From: Alistipes finegoldii DSM 17242
GTDB lineage: Bacteria; Bacteroidota; Bacteroidia; Bacteroidales; Rikenellaceae
Reading direction: 5' to 3'
DNA: 64,000 nt
NCBI RefSeq assembly: GCF_000265365.1
Contig: NC_018011.1
Coordinates: 3,303,501-3,367,500 of the forward strand
The position numbers were made by a program, and so were the translations under genes. The notes under the pieces were generated by a model. The model ran no database searches and was not told the origin of the DNA. It worked only from the letters and a program-made list of their open reading frames with translations. Shown piece by piece: positions 48,251 through 57,442 of this stretch. The first letter of the stretch is position 1. Each line of letters starts with the position of its first letter.

Positions 48251-49294
48251 TTATTTCTTGCTCGCGCCGCTTTCGAGAATCGAGACGATGGAGTAGAGCG
48301 TGAAGCAGATGGCGCCGAATCCCGTCAGTACGCGCGCCGGGACGAAGTATTTGGTTTCGAACAGCGCCGCTTCGTAGAGGAACGCGGCGAGGAAAAGGCA
48401 CGCCAGCGCCGTGAGTACCGGAATGATCGGAATGCGGTTGGCCAGCGGGAAATCGGCGTGCCAGATTTTCGCCAGCAGGATCACCTTGCTCGAAATGCTC
48501 CAGCAGATCAGCGCCAGTCCGATCAGTACGAAGCCCACGAAATTGATCGACTCGCCCCGGAATGTGAAGATCAGGATCAGCCCCAGCACGAAAGCCAGTC
48601 CGCCCATGCAGAGCACCAGACTCATCCAGCGGCGGCGTTCGCCCATCGTGTAGCTGCCCCGTGCCTGACGGGCGATGCTGGCGACCAGCGCGATCAGCGA
48701 GGTGCAGACGCAGGCGATGCCGAACATGACGCTGCCCGCGACGATATGCGCCGGGAGCGTCCCGATCGAAAACAGCAGGATGCACCAGAGCCATGCTCCG
48801 GCGGCCACGGCCGATACGATGAAGATCAGCAGCGAGCTTTGTCCGCGCGAGAATCCCGCAGGATTGATCGAGAAACTGCTGTCGCCTGAGTTTTTGGGGA
48901 TCAGGCTGAATCTGGTCGAGGAGGTGGCGGCCGTCGAGACGCAGGCCGTGATGAGTCCGAGTCCGCAGACCACATGCCCCGTGACGTATGCGCCCGTCAT
49001 GTTCGACGTGATGATGAAGATTCCGCAGATGACCGTCATGGCGGCGAAAGCGTAACCGACGGCCGGGAAAAGATACTTCGCGGCGGCGCTGTAGGTGCCG
49101 ATGATCTGGCGGATGATGGTCGCGGCCGTGCAGTAGAGCGCGACGCAGATCGAGCCGAGGAAAAAGACGACGGGACCTGCGGTCAGCCGTGAAGGATCGC
49201 TTCCGGCGGCGAAGACGTAGGCTCCGTAACCGAAACAGAATGCCGCCATCGCGAGGGGTATGGCGCGGAAAAGAATGCTTATGCCGTGGTTCAT
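48251..49294 (-). CDS. Multi-helix membrane protein, probably DUF2776
   Basis: A 347-residue integral membrane protein with about eight to ten hydrophobic segments spread along its length, starting MNHGISILFRAIPLAMAAFC. Family-like blocks are GPVVFFLGSICVALYCTAAT and YLFPAVGYAFAAMTVICGIF. I believe this is the DUF2776 family found in enterobacteria and Bacteroidota, but the match is from memory of the N-terminal pattern, and the function is unknown in any case. Divergent from the HAD gene, with a 69-bp gap, and followed by a strong terminator. Confidence 0.7.
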   Translation of the reverse strand: MNHGISILFRAIPLAMAAFCFGYGAYVFAAGSDPSRLTAGPVVFFLGSICVALYCTAATIIRQIIGTYSAAAKYLFPAVGYAFAAMTVICGIFIITSNMTGAYVTGHVVCGLGLITACVSTAATSSTRFSLIPKNSGDSSFSINPAGFSRGQSSLLIFIVSAVAAGAWLWCILLFSIGTLPAHIVAGSVMFGIACVCTSLIALVASIARQARGSYTMGERRRWMSLVLCMGGLAFVLGLILIFTFRGESINFVGFVLIGLALICWSISSKVILLAKIWHADFPLANRIPIIPVLTALACLFLAAFLYEAALFETKYFVPARVLTGFGAICFTLYSIVSILESGASKK

Positions 49295-49363
49295 AAACTG
49301 AGTTTTTGTTCGAACGCAGACCTGCAAATCCCGAACCAAAGAAAAAATGGCTATCTTTACGCC

Positions 49364-49951
49364 ATGAAAAATATCGTTTTCGACCTCGGCGGGGTGCTTT
49401 TCGCCCGCGACAAAAATAAGTCCACGCAGGAATTCCATGAATTTTTCAGCTTCATCCGCTCGGAGCGGATGCCCCTTTTCTGGGAGGAGTACGACCGGGG
49501 CGCATCGACGCTCGGCGAGGTGACCGACATTCTCGCCCGGACGACCGGCTGCCCGCGCGAAAAGTGTGAACGTTTTCTGCTGCTGTCGATCGACATGCAG
49601 GAGCCTGTCGCGCCGACCGAACGGCTCGTCGGCGACCTGAAGGCCGCGGGGTACAGGCTTTACGTGCTTTCGAACATGTCGCGCGAGTTCATCGCCTTCC
49701 TGCGCCGTTTTCCCGTCTACCGGCTTTTCGACGGCGAGGTGGTCTCCTGCGAGGAGGGGACGGTAAAGCCCGAACCGCGGATTTACGAAATCCTGCTGGA
49801 ACGCTACGGACTCGATCCCGCCGAAACCCTTTTCATCGACGACCGCGCGGCGAATATCGCCGCCGCCGAAGGGCTGGGCATCGCCGGATACCTTTTCGAC
49901 CACCGGAATCCCGCCGCCGCATGCGACGAGCTGCGCCGCAGGCTGCTGTAA
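49364..49951 (+). CDS. HAD-superfamily phosphatase (YihX-like)
   Basis: A 195-residue HAD hydrolase. Motif I is NIVFDLGGVLFARDKN, in which the usual second Asp is Gly as in the YihX (alpha-glucose-1-phosphatase) group; motif II LYVLSNMSREF, motif III TVKPEPRIYEILL and motif IV TLFIDDRAANIAAAEGLG follow. Length fits. The start at MKNIVFDL is preferred; a TATCTTTA box ends only four bases upstream. Sugar-phosphate hydrolysis is likely but the substrate is not certain. Convergent with the TonB receptor gene. Confidence 0.88.
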   Translation: MKNIVFDLGGVLFARDKNKSTQEFHEFFSFIRSERMPLFWEEYDRGASTLGEVTDILARTTGCPREKCERFLLLSIDMQEPVAPTERLVGDLKAAGYRLYVLSNMSREFIAFLRRFPVYRLFDGEVVSCEEGTVKPEPRIYEILLERYGLDPAETLFIDDRAANIAAAEGLGIAGYLFDHRNPAAACDELRRRLL

Positions 49952-49971
49952 CAATAGGAAGCGATAAAAAT

Positions 49972-50002
49972 AAGAGAGGCCGGTGAAAACCGGCCTCTCT
50001 TT
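49972..50002. terminator. Bidirectional terminator between HAD and TonB-receptor genes
   Basis: Thirteen-bp stem AAGAGAGGCCGGT / ACCGGCCTCTCTT with a GAAA tetraloop (49972-50001) and T-run on the plus strand; A-rich 5' side serves the minus strand. Confidence 0.92.
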
Positions 50003-50023
50003 GCATTGCAGTCTTTCGGAGAC

Positions 50024-53000
50024 TTAGTTGAACGTGTAGCGGATGCTGAACATGGCTGACCAAGTCGCAACCGTGCTCGCATACTTCGACCAAACGGGCT
50101 TGGTGAAGTTGTAGGCGTTGGTCTTGGTGTTGTATTTCAGAATCTGCGACGATTCGAGACGGTCGATGCCGCACCAGTTGCGGTTGATCAGGTTGGCGAG
50201 GTTGTTGATATCGACGCCCAGCGTGATCGTGTTGCGCTTGCCGTTGATATTGATGTAGAAATCCTGCGCGAATTTGAAATTCACCATGTGCTGCCACGGC
50301 ATCACGGCGCCGCCGCGCTTCGAGTATTCGCCGATGTGCTTCGACAGGTAGGAATCCTTGTTGATGAATGCCCAGAAGTCGTTTTTCTGGTCGGCGGCCG
50401 AGTAGATGACCTTGCCGTTGTCCACCAGATCGGCGAACGTCATCTTGTCGAGCTGTTCGCGGGTCGGGATGTAGAGAAGCAGGGCTGCACCGCCGTCGCC
50501 GGTGACGTTACCCATCGTATAGGAGTAGCGCGAGTAGGAGTAACCGCCGATATAGCCGTGCTGGAACGCTTCGTAGTAGAGTCCGAAGTTCGATGCGCCG
50601 TTCTTCTGCGCCAGACGGTAGCCTACGTTGAAGAGAATGCGGTGGGGCGATACGTACGATGCGTATCCCAGTTCGGGCGTGTTCGAACCGTTGCGGTTGA
50701 ACGTATTGGTGTTATATGCCGAAGTCACTTGGTCGCCGATGCCGTCGATCACGTTCTTGGCGCTCGAATAGGTGTAGGCAGCCATCAGCGAGAGACCGAA
50801 GCCCCAGCGTTTCGACACCTGAGCGGAAACCGATGCGTAATATCCGTCGATATCGGCGTTGTTGATCAGGTAAGGATTGATGGAGTATTTCTCTTCGGGA
50901 TTCTTGTTTCTGATATTCTGGCTCTTCCATGCCTTGCGCAGAGCAGGTTCGCCCGGAAGCTGAATGCCTGCGGGGTTCTCTTCGATACCGAGTTTGGTTA
51001 CGGTTACCGAGTTGAAATCCTTGTTGTAGATTCCCTCGATATTCAGGTCAACGTCACCCGGCAGTTTCAGATCCAGCGCCAGCGAGGTCTTCCACGTGGA
51101 GGGCATCTTGAGCTTCTTGTCCAGAATGGTAGGCTGCGTGTTGGCCGCCAGATCCTGCTGTTTGTAGGTGCCGCCGTAAATGTTCTTCAGCATGTCGTTG
51201 ACGTTGGTGTGGAAGCTGGGCATGCGCGAATCGCCCTTGTAGAGCGAGAGTCCGTTCTGGATGCAGTTGCTGTTGCCGGCCACCGACACCAGCCATACGA
51301 ACGGCAGACGGCCGTTGAAGACGCCCGTACCGCCGCGGAGAATGTATTTGCGTTCGCCGGTCATATCCCAGTTGAAACCTACGCGGGGAGCTACGGCCAG
51401 ACGTGCTTTGGGCATGTCCGAGGTCTTATAGCCGCCGTAGTTGGCGAAAGCCTGCGTGAAGTCCTTGTTCTCGTTGTTGTCGATGGAGGGGTAGGAGGGC
51501 ACCTCGAAACGGATGCCGACCGTGGCCTTGAAGCGTTCGCTGAAATTGATCTCGTCCTGCAGGTAGATCGAATACTGCATGTAGGTGAACTGGGGATACT
51601 CCTGAGCCAGTGCGTCGTTGTTGCCGTGGGCGATACGGAACGCCAGCGGTTCGCGGTCGTTCTTGAAATCGTCCCATGTCTCATAGACGTAGTAGCCGGC
51701 GCCGCCCTGCAGGTAGCCGTTCTTGGCCACGTTGTGCTCGAACTGCAGACCGGCGACGAAACGGTTCTTGCCGACCGTATAGCCGATTTCGTCCGTCACG
51801 ACGTGCGTGCTGACCTCGCGCAGGTTGCCGTACGTGAAGGGGTCGAGACCGAACGAGGCGTATACGGCGCGGTTGCCTTGGTATTCTTCCAGAATGTCTA
51901 CGGTCGGGAAGAGCTTGCCGTCGTAGCTGCGCGGCTCGTACTGATGCGAGTAGGTGTAACGCAGCGTGTTGGTCAGACGGCCTTCGAGGAAGCGCGAATT
52001 CAGCTCGGCGGCTACCGACGTGAAGTTCTGCTCCTGATAGTAGCGCGAATTCTGGAAATACATGGCGTAATTCGAAGTACGGCCGTAGTTGTTGCGGTCA
52101 TAGGCCAGTTTGCTGTCCAGCGGGCTGATCGAACTGGACGGCGACGACGAATACTTGTTCTGCGTACGGCTGAAGCGTACGTTGAGCGAGTTGTTGCGGT
52201 TGATGTTCCAGTCTACGCGGGCCATGAGTTTGTAGCCGGGCGTTTTTACCGAATAGCCTTGGTAGGGACCGGGGTTGTAGCCGTATTTGTCGATCAGGAA
52301 ATTGCTGATTTCGTCGAGTTTTTCGACCGTCGGACGGTTGTACTGCGAGCCGCCGCCGAAGCTCTGGCCCTCGCTGGTGCGTGCCAGACGCGACGTTCCC
52401 GGCGTGGTGTTCCACTCGCGCTCGAAGTTGGCGAACACGAAGAGCTTGTCCTTGACGATCGGGGCGCCGATGCTGAAGCCGAGGGTGGTGTTGCGCATTT
52501 CGCTCAGCGACAGTTTGCCGCCGTCGTACTTGTCGCCCTGAAGCTGGTCGCTCTTGGCGAAAACATATGCCGAAGCCTTGAATTCGTTGGTTCCCGACTT
52601 GGTTACGGCGTTGATCGCACCGCCCGTAAAGCCGCTCTGGCGAACGTCGTAGGGGGTGACCGATACCGACATCTGCTCCAGTGCGTCGAGCGAGATGGGC
52701 GAGCCGCCTGCGGGCAGGTTGCCGCCGATGCCGAAGGCGTTGTTGAACGCGGCGCCGTCGACCGTTACGTACGACTGACGGTAGTTACCGCCGCCGATCG
52801 CCAGACCCGACGTGGTGGTCGAAGCCTGCGGCGTGAGTTTCATGATGTCGTTCATGCTGCGGCTTACCGAAGGCATCAGCTCGATCTGCTCGCTGGAGAT
52901 GCTCGTAACGGCGCCTGCGCGGTTTACGTTCATCGAGCTGTTGCGGCCGTCGGCCGTAACGACTACGGCTTCGAGCGTCTGGCTGTCCTTCAGGAAAGCG

Positions 53001-53308
53001 TTGCGCGTGAGGGTTTCGCCCAGCTGCAGTTCGAGTCCGGGGAACTCGACGCCCTGATAACCCACGAACGAGAAGGTCACGGTGTAGGGACCGCCCGTAC
53101 GCAGGCCCTGCAGGTTGTAGCGGCCGTCCTTGTTGGTCACGGCGCCGTACTGCGTACCCGAAGGGGTGTGCACGGCGATAACGGTGGCGCCGGCGAGGGG
53201 CTGGCCCTGTTCGTCGGTAACCGTACCGTTCATGCCCGAAGTCGTCACCTGCGCGGAAGCCGCGGCGACGGTGAAAATCGAGAGCATCAGAATGAAAAGT
53301 TTCTTCAT
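50024..53308 (-). CDS. Oar-like TonB-dependent outer-membrane receptor
   Basis: A 1094-residue outer-membrane protein. Signal peptide MKKLFILMLSIFTVAAASAQ, then a carboxypeptidase-regulatory-like beta domain (about 24-110; GTVTDEQGQPLAGATVIAVH, GRYNLQGLRTGGPYTVTFS), a plug domain (AVVVTADGRNSSMNVNRAGA, TVDGAAFNNAFGIGGNLPAG) and a long beta-barrel with a terminal aromatic strand ending SMF-type FSIRYTFN (actual ...AMFSIRYTFN). No SusD-like gene lies next to it, so it is not a classical Sus pair; Oar-type proteins are implicated in peptide or protein uptake or export in the phylum. The leader is long (about 280 nt). Confidence 0.93.
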   Translation of the reverse strand: MKKLFILMLSIFTVAAASAQVTTSGMNGTVTDEQGQPLAGATVIAVHTPSGTQYGAVTNKDGRYNLQGLRTGGPYTVTFSFVGYQGVEFPGLELQLGETLTRNAFLKDSQTLEAVVVTADGRNSSMNVNRAGAVTSISSEQIELMPSVSRSMNDIMKLTPQASTTTSGLAIGGGNYRQSYVTVDGAAFNNAFGIGGNLPAGGSPISLDALEQMSVSVTPYDVRQSGFTGGAINAVTKSGTNEFKASAYVFAKSDQLQGDKYDGGKLSLSEMRNTTLGFSIGAPIVKDKLFVFANFEREWNTTPGTSRLARTSEGQSFGGGSQYNRPTVEKLDEISNFLIDKYGYNPGPYQGYSVKTPGYKLMARVDWNINRNNSLNVRFSRTQNKYSSSPSSSISPLDSKLAYDRNNYGRTSNYAMYFQNSRYYQEQNFTSVAAELNSRFLEGRLTNTLRYTYSHQYEPRSYDGKLFPTVDILEEYQGNRAVYASFGLDPFTYGNLREVSTHVVTDEIGYTVGKNRFVAGLQFEHNVAKNGYLQGGAGYYVYETWDDFKNDREPLAFRIAHGNNDALAQEYPQFTYMQYSIYLQDEINFSERFKATVGIRFEVPSYPSIDNNENKDFTQAFANYGGYKTSDMPKARLAVAPRVGFNWDMTGERKYILRGGTGVFNGRLPFVWLVSVAGNSNCIQNGLSLYKGDSRMPSFHTNVNDMLKNIYGGTYKQQDLAANTQPTILDKKLKMPSTWKTSLALDLKLPGDVDLNIEGIYNKDFNSVTVTKLGIEENPAGIQLPGEPALRKAWKSQNIRNKNPEEKYSINPYLINNADIDGYYASVSAQVSKRWGFGLSLMAAYTYSSAKNVIDGIGDQVTSAYNTNTFNRNGSNTPELGYASYVSPHRILFNVGYRLAQKNGASNFGLYYEAFQHGYIGGYSYSRYSYTMGNVTGDGGAALLLYIPTREQLDKMTFADLVDNGKVIYSAADQKNDFWAFINKDSYLSKHIGEYSKRGGAVMPWQHMVNFKFAQDFYININGKRNTITLGVDINNLANLINRNWCGIDRLESSQILKYNTKTNAYNFTKPVWSKYASTVATWSAMFSIRYTFN

Positions 53309-53592
53309 ACCAAATAATTTAGTTAATAAAAAAGGGTTTTGTTATGGTTTTCGTTGCATTTGCGATTCGCTTCCCTGCCGCAGACTCCTGCAAGGCCGTT
53401 TTCCGGAGTGTCCGTAAAAGCAGAGAGGGATACACCTCGTCCGGAGTATCCCTCGTTACTTATATTATATAGTCACGATGATCTAGTTGCGTTCGTTTTC
53501 GCACGTTATAAAAGCCACCCCCCCCCGCATATATACGGAAAAGATGCGAACAGACCGATATGTTGACTAAGTCAGCCATAAGTTTCATAGCA
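53309..53592 (-). promoter_or_regulatory. Long 5' leader of the TonB receptor gene
   Basis: About 280 nt between the promoter and the ATG. It contains a nine-G homopolymer in the transcript (C at 53518-53526 on the plus strand) and the hairpin GAGGGATAC / GTATCCCTC (53425-53433 and 53446-53454, 12-nt loop). No protein is evident. A regulatory leader is inference. Confidence 0.5.
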
Positions 53593-53623
53593 CAAATATA
53601 AATCAAATATTCCGACGCCGCAA
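53593..53623 (-). promoter_or_regulatory. Promoter of the TonB receptor gene
   Basis: Minus strand TTG (53623-53621), 20 bp, TATATTTG (53600-53593). Confidence 0.65.
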
Positions 53624-53717
53624 TAGAACATGCGAAATTTTTATCAAACAAATTTTCAGTGCGTTGCCGGGGCCGTCGGGAGGGCTTCCGGCACGTTCCT
53701 TGCGCCCGCTGCGGCGT

Positions 53718-54812
53718 ATGCGGAACTTCAGGGAAAGATACTGGCGCTATTCGCTTTTCGTGCTGATCCTCGGACTGGGGATCACGATCTGCATCGAGCT
53801 GACTCCGTTTCTGGGCGGTCTGCTCGGCGCGGCGACGATCTACGTGCTGCTCCGGCGGCAGATGCAGGTCCTGACGGCCTGCCGCCGCTGGCGGCGCAGT
53901 CTTGCCGCCTCGCTGCTGCTGGCCGAGGCGGTGCTCTGTTTTCTGGTCCCCATCAGCCTGATCGTCTGGATGGTAGTCAATCAGGTGCAGGACATCACGC
54001 TCCGGCCCGATTTGATCATTACGCCGCTCAAGCACATCGCGGCGCTCATTCACGAGAAAACCGGCTACAACCTCTGGCAGGAGGAGAACATCTCCTCGAT
54101 GATCGGCATGATTCCCAAGCTGGGGCAGTGGGTCGTGTCGAGCATTTTCGATTTCGGGATCAATATCGTCGTGCTGCTGTTCGTGCTTTACTTCATGCTC
54201 ATCGGCGGCCGCCGCATGGAGGATTACTGCCGCGAGATACTTCCCTTCGACAGCTCGGTGAGCGGCAGCGTCATGCGCGAAGTGCATATGATCGTCCGCT
54301 CGAACGCCATCGGAATCCCCCTGCTGGCCGTGGTGCAGGGTATCGTGGCCTACATCGGCTACCTGATCTTCGGCGCTCCCAGTCCGCTGTTCTGGGGCGT
54401 GCTGACCTGCTTCGCGACGATCATCCCGATCTTCGGCACGGCGCTGGTCTGGCTGCCGCTGGCCGGATACATGGCCCTTGCGGGCGAGTGGGGGCCGGCC
54501 GTGGGGCTGACGCTGTACGGCGGACTGGTGGTGACGCACGTGGACAACGTCGTGCGTTTCGTGATGCAGAAGAAGCTGGCCGACACGCACCCGCTCGTGA
54601 CGATCTTCGGCGTATTCATCGGACTCTCGCTCTTCGGGTTCATGGGCGTCATCTTCGGTCCGCTGCTGCTTGAGATGTTCGTCTTCTGCGTCAATATCTT
54701 CAAGAAGCGCTACCTCGACGGCACGCCTGATAAACAGCTCTTTGTGCCCGGCGGCGCTGTCAGGGCGCATGGCCCGGAAGCCCCTGCGGGGCGGGGTGTT
54801 TACGAAAAGTAA
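53718..54812 (+). CDS. AI-2E family transporter-like membrane protein
   Basis: A 364-residue protein of the AI-2E (PerM/TqsA) family with about eight helices and a family-typical long loop (about 105-150). Conserved blocks: LTPFLGGLLGAATIYVLLRR, VLCFLVPISLIVWMVVNQVQ, PLFWGVLTCFATIIPIFGTA and VIFGPLLLEMFVFCVNIF. Family members export autoinducers or exchange Na+/H+; which one applies is unknown. The ATG at 53718 begins MRNFRERYWRYSLFVL; an upstream TTG would add 18 Pro/Gly/Arg residues and is unlikely. Divergent from the TonB receptor gene. Confidence 0.88.
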   Translation: MRNFRERYWRYSLFVLILGLGITICIELTPFLGGLLGAATIYVLLRRQMQVLTACRRWRRSLAASLLLAEAVLCFLVPISLIVWMVVNQVQDITLRPDLIITPLKHIAALIHEKTGYNLWQEENISSMIGMIPKLGQWVVSSIFDFGINIVVLLFVLYFMLIGGRRMEDYCREILPFDSSVSGSVMREVHMIVRSNAIGIPLLAVVQGIVAYIGYLIFGAPSPLFWGVLTCFATIIPIFGTALVWLPLAGYMALAGEWGPAVGLTLYGGLVVTHVDNVVRFVMQKKLADTHPLVTIFGVFIGLSLFGFMGVIFGPLLLEMFVFCVNIFKKRYLDGTPDKQLFVPGGAVRAHGPEAPAGRGVYEK

Positions 54813-54852
54813 TCTTTTCGGTCGTTTTTTGTGAAAATTCCGTGCAAAATAG

Positions 54853-54881
54853 TTGGAATTTGAAATTGTTTATTATCTTTG
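54853..54881 (+). promoter_or_regulatory. Promoter of the OadA-type gene
   Basis: TTG at 54853-54855 and TATCTTTG at 54874-54881, spacing 18 bp; the start is 55 bp downstream. Confidence 0.65.
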
Positions 54882-54935
54882 TTATTGGAATAACAGTAAA
54901 GACGGGAAACAAGAACCCTTAATTCAAATATCACA

Positions 54936-56789
54936 ATGGCGAGAAATCTCAAAATCAGAGACCTTACGTTGCGCGACGGACAGCAGTCCTCGTTCGCGAC
55001 GCGCATGTCGCAGGCGCAAGTAGACCGCTGCCTGCCGTACTACAAAGATGCAAATTTCTATGCGATGGAGGTCTGGGGCGGTGCCGTGCCCGACTCGGTG
55101 ATGCGCTATCTCAATGAGAATCCGTGGACGCGTCTGGAGACCATTTACAAGGCCGTCGGCAATGTGTCGAAACTCACGGCCCTGTCGCGCGGCCGCAACC
55201 TGTTCGGCTACGCTCCCTATCCCGACGACGTGATCGACGGCTTCTGCCGCAACTCGATCGAGAGCGGGCTGGGCATCATGCGTATTTTCGACGCCCTGAA
55301 CGACGTGGACAACGTCAAATCGACGGTCAAGTACGTCAAGCAGTACGGCGGCATCGCCGACTGCGCGGTTTGCTATACGGTCGATCCGAAATATCCCGAA
55401 CCCGGTTTCTTCGCCAAGCTCATGGGCAAAAAAGGCCATGAGCAGGTCTTCACCGACGCCTATTTCCTCGACAAGGCCAAGCAGATGGCCGCGTTGGGCG
55501 CCGACATGATTACGATCAAGGACATGTCGGGTCTGATTCCGCCGCGCCGCGTCGCTACGCTGGTCAAGCTGTTCAAGAAGAACATCGACATTCCGGTCGA
55601 TTTCCATACCCACTGTACGCCCGGCTACGGCCTTGCATCGGTACTTGCGGCGATCATCGCCGGCGTCGATGTCGTCGATACCAACTGCTGGTATTTCGCC
55701 GAAGGTACGGGCGCCCCGGCCATCGAGCTGGTGCACGTCTTCTGCAAGAAGCTCGGCGTCGATACCGGTGTGAACATGGAGGCCGTCGCCAAGATCAACA
55801 CCCAGCTGCGCGAGATCCGCAAGGAACTCAACCAGTCGGTATTCGGCACGGAGAAACCCGAACCCAAGCCCTTCAATCCGCTCACCGACACGCTGCCCGC
55901 CGAGATCGACGCGCTGTTCGACAAGGCGATCAAGGCCGCTCAGGCCGACGATGAGGCCGCGACGATCGACGCCTGCCGCAAGATCGAGGCTTACTTCGGC
56001 TTCCCGGCACCCAACGAACTGGTGCAGAAGGCCGAGATTCCCGGCGGCATGTATTCGAACATGGTCGCCCAGCTCAAGCAGCTCAAGGCCGAGGACATCC
56101 TGCCGCGCGCCATGGAGCTGATTCCCTCGGTGCGTCTGGCCGCGGGTCTGCCGCCGCTGGTGACCCCGACTTCGCAGATCGTGGGCGCGCAGGCCGTGAA
56201 CTGCGCCCTCGACGAGAAGGCCGGACGTCCGATGTACACCAACAAAAGCTCGCAGTTCGTGGGGCTGGTGAAGGGTGAGTACGGACATACGCCCGTGAAG
56301 ATCGACCCCGAATTCCGCTTCAAGATCTGCGGCGTCCGCGAGGAGACTCCTTACGATACGTCGAAATACCAGATGCAGCCCAATCCGGAGCTTCCCGAAG
56401 CCGGCGGCGTGAAACTCGCCGCAAACGAGAAGGAGGTCCTGCTGCTCGAACTCTTCCCGCTGGTCGCCAAGAACTTCCTGACGGACATGAAGGTCAAGGC
56501 CTACGCCGCTTCGAAGCCCGCGGAACCCAAGGCCGAGGAGAAGAAGGCCGAGGAGAGTGTTGCGGCCGCCATTACGGGCAATACCGTTACGGCGCCGCTG
56601 CCCGGCCGCATCATCGAATTCAAGGTGAAGGTCGGCGATACGGTAAAAGCGGGTCAGGAAATCGTTGTTCTCGAAGCCATGAAGATGGAGAACTCCGTGA
56701 CGACCGATTACGCCGGCACCGTCAAGCAGATTCTGGCGCATCCCGGCGACAACGTGGCCACCGACGCCGTGCTGGTCGAGATCGTATAG
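54936..56789 (+). CDS. oadA: Oxaloacetate decarboxylase alpha / pyruvate carboxylase B-type subunit with biotin domain
   Basis: A 617-residue carboxyltransferase that transfers CO2 between oxaloacetate and biotin. N-terminal TIM barrel: KIRDLTLRDGQQSSFATRMS, FDALNDVDN, the catalytic Lys in MITIKDMSGLIPPR and metal-binding His in VDFHTHCTPGYGLASV. A conserved PYC/OADA domain follows, then an Ala/Lys/Glu hinge (about 520-545) and a biotinyl domain with VLEAMKMENSVTTDYAG. OadA-type genes usually sit with beta and gamma subunits; here none is adjacent, so it may use the beta/gamma subunits at 10.8-13.0 kb or work with a separate biotin carboxylase as pyruvate carboxylase. Confidence 0.94.
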   Translation: MARNLKIRDLTLRDGQQSSFATRMSQAQVDRCLPYYKDANFYAMEVWGGAVPDSVMRYLNENPWTRLETIYKAVGNVSKLTALSRGRNLFGYAPYPDDVIDGFCRNSIESGLGIMRIFDALNDVDNVKSTVKYVKQYGGIADCAVCYTVDPKYPEPGFFAKLMGKKGHEQVFTDAYFLDKAKQMAALGADMITIKDMSGLIPPRRVATLVKLFKKNIDIPVDFHTHCTPGYGLASVLAAIIAGVDVVDTNCWYFAEGTGAPAIELVHVFCKKLGVDTGVNMEAVAKINTQLREIRKELNQSVFGTEKPEPKPFNPLTDTLPAEIDALFDKAIKAAQADDEAATIDACRKIEAYFGFPAPNELVQKAEIPGGMYSNMVAQLKQLKAEDILPRAMELIPSVRLAAGLPPLVTPTSQIVGAQAVNCALDEKAGRPMYTNKSSQFVGLVKGEYGHTPVKIDPEFRFKICGVREETPYDTSKYQMQPNPELPEAGGVKLAANEKEVLLLELFPLVAKNFLTDMKVKAYAASKPAEPKAEEKKAEESVAAAITGNTVTAPLPGRIIEFKVKVGDTVKAGQEIVVLEAMKMENSVTTDYAGTVKQILAHPGDNVATDAVLVEIV

Positions 56790-56815
56790 TTCCCTCCGGC
56801 CTGTTTATCCGAAGA

Positions 56816-56847
56816 AAAGCTGCCCGCGCCCTGCGGGCGGCTTTTTT
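56816..56847 (+). terminator. Terminator after oadA
   Basis: Stem AAAGCTGCCCGC / GCGGGCGGCTTT (56816-56827 and 56833-56844, one G-T pair), loop GCCCT, followed by more T. Confidence 0.9.
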
Positions 56848-56850
56848 TGA

Positions 56851-56880
56851 TTGCGGATTCGGTAAATATCGCTATATTTG
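56851..56880 (+). promoter_or_regulatory. Promoter of mscL
   Basis: TTG at 56851-56853, 19 bp, TATATTTG at 56873-56880; the start is 28 bp downstream. Confidence 0.7.
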
Positions 56881-56908
56881 TTCCATCGATTAATTTAACC
56901 TCAGATTT

Positions 56909-57391
56909 ATGGCATTTTTCAAAGAATTCAAGGAGTTTGCCCTCAAGGGAAACGTGATGGACATGGCCGTCGGCGTAATCATCGGCGGCGCTTTCGGCAA
57001 AATCGTGTCGTCGCTGGTGAATGACATCCTGATGCCGCCGATCGGGGCGCTGATCGGCAATACCGACTTCTCGCAGCTGCGGCTCGATATTTCGAAGTTC
57101 CGCGACATGACTTCGAGCGCCGTGCATGCCGTCGGCGATGCCGTGACGGGTGGAGGCGAGACGGTGGCGCAGGCCGCCGTCGAACCCGTCTACTGGAATT
57201 ACGGCGCTTTCATCCAGCAGTGCATCGACTTTACGATTCTGGCGTTCTGCGTCTTCATGATGGTGAAATTGATGAACCGCCTGATGAAGAAGAAGGAGGA
57301 GGCCCCTGCGCCCGCCGCCGGGCCGGTGCTGTCCAAAGAGGAGCAGCTGCTCACCGAAATCCGCGACCTGCTGAAGGCGCAGAAGAAATAG
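56909..57391 (+). CDS. mscL: Large-conductance mechanosensitive channel MscL
   Basis: A 160-residue inner-membrane channel that opens under membrane tension to release solutes. It has the N-terminal FKEFKEFALKGNVMDMAVGV amphipathic and first pore helix (VGVIIGGAFGKIVSSLVNDI), the LMPPIGALIG loop, a second helix (IDFTILAFCVFMMVKLMNRL) and a charged C-terminal helix. The periplasmic loop, about 68-95, is a little longer than in E. coli, which accounts for the extra length over 136. It has its own promoter. Confidence 0.97.
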   Translation: MAFFKEFKEFALKGNVMDMAVGVIIGGAFGKIVSSLVNDILMPPIGALIGNTDFSQLRLDISKFRDMTSSAVHAVGDAVTGGGETVAQAAVEPVYWNYGAFIQQCIDFTILAFCVFMMVKLMNRLMKKKEEAPAPAAGPVLSKEEQLLTEIRDLLKAQKK

Positions 57392-57412
57392 GGGATGTCT
57401 CCCCGAAAAGAG

Positions 57413-57442
57413 GAGTCCGGCCTATTGGTCGGACTCTTTTTT
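57413..57442 (+). terminator. Terminator after mscL
   Basis: Stem GAGTCCGGCC / GGTCGGACTC (57413-57422 and 57427-57436, one G-T pair), loop TATT, T-run 57437-57442. It overlaps the last codons of the convergent ion channel gene. Confidence 0.85.

Noticed and set aside
50024..53308. SusC/SusD-type polysaccharide utilisation locus
   Set aside because: No SusD-like lipoprotein, glycoside hydrolase or hybrid sensor lies nearby; the receptor looks Oar-like.
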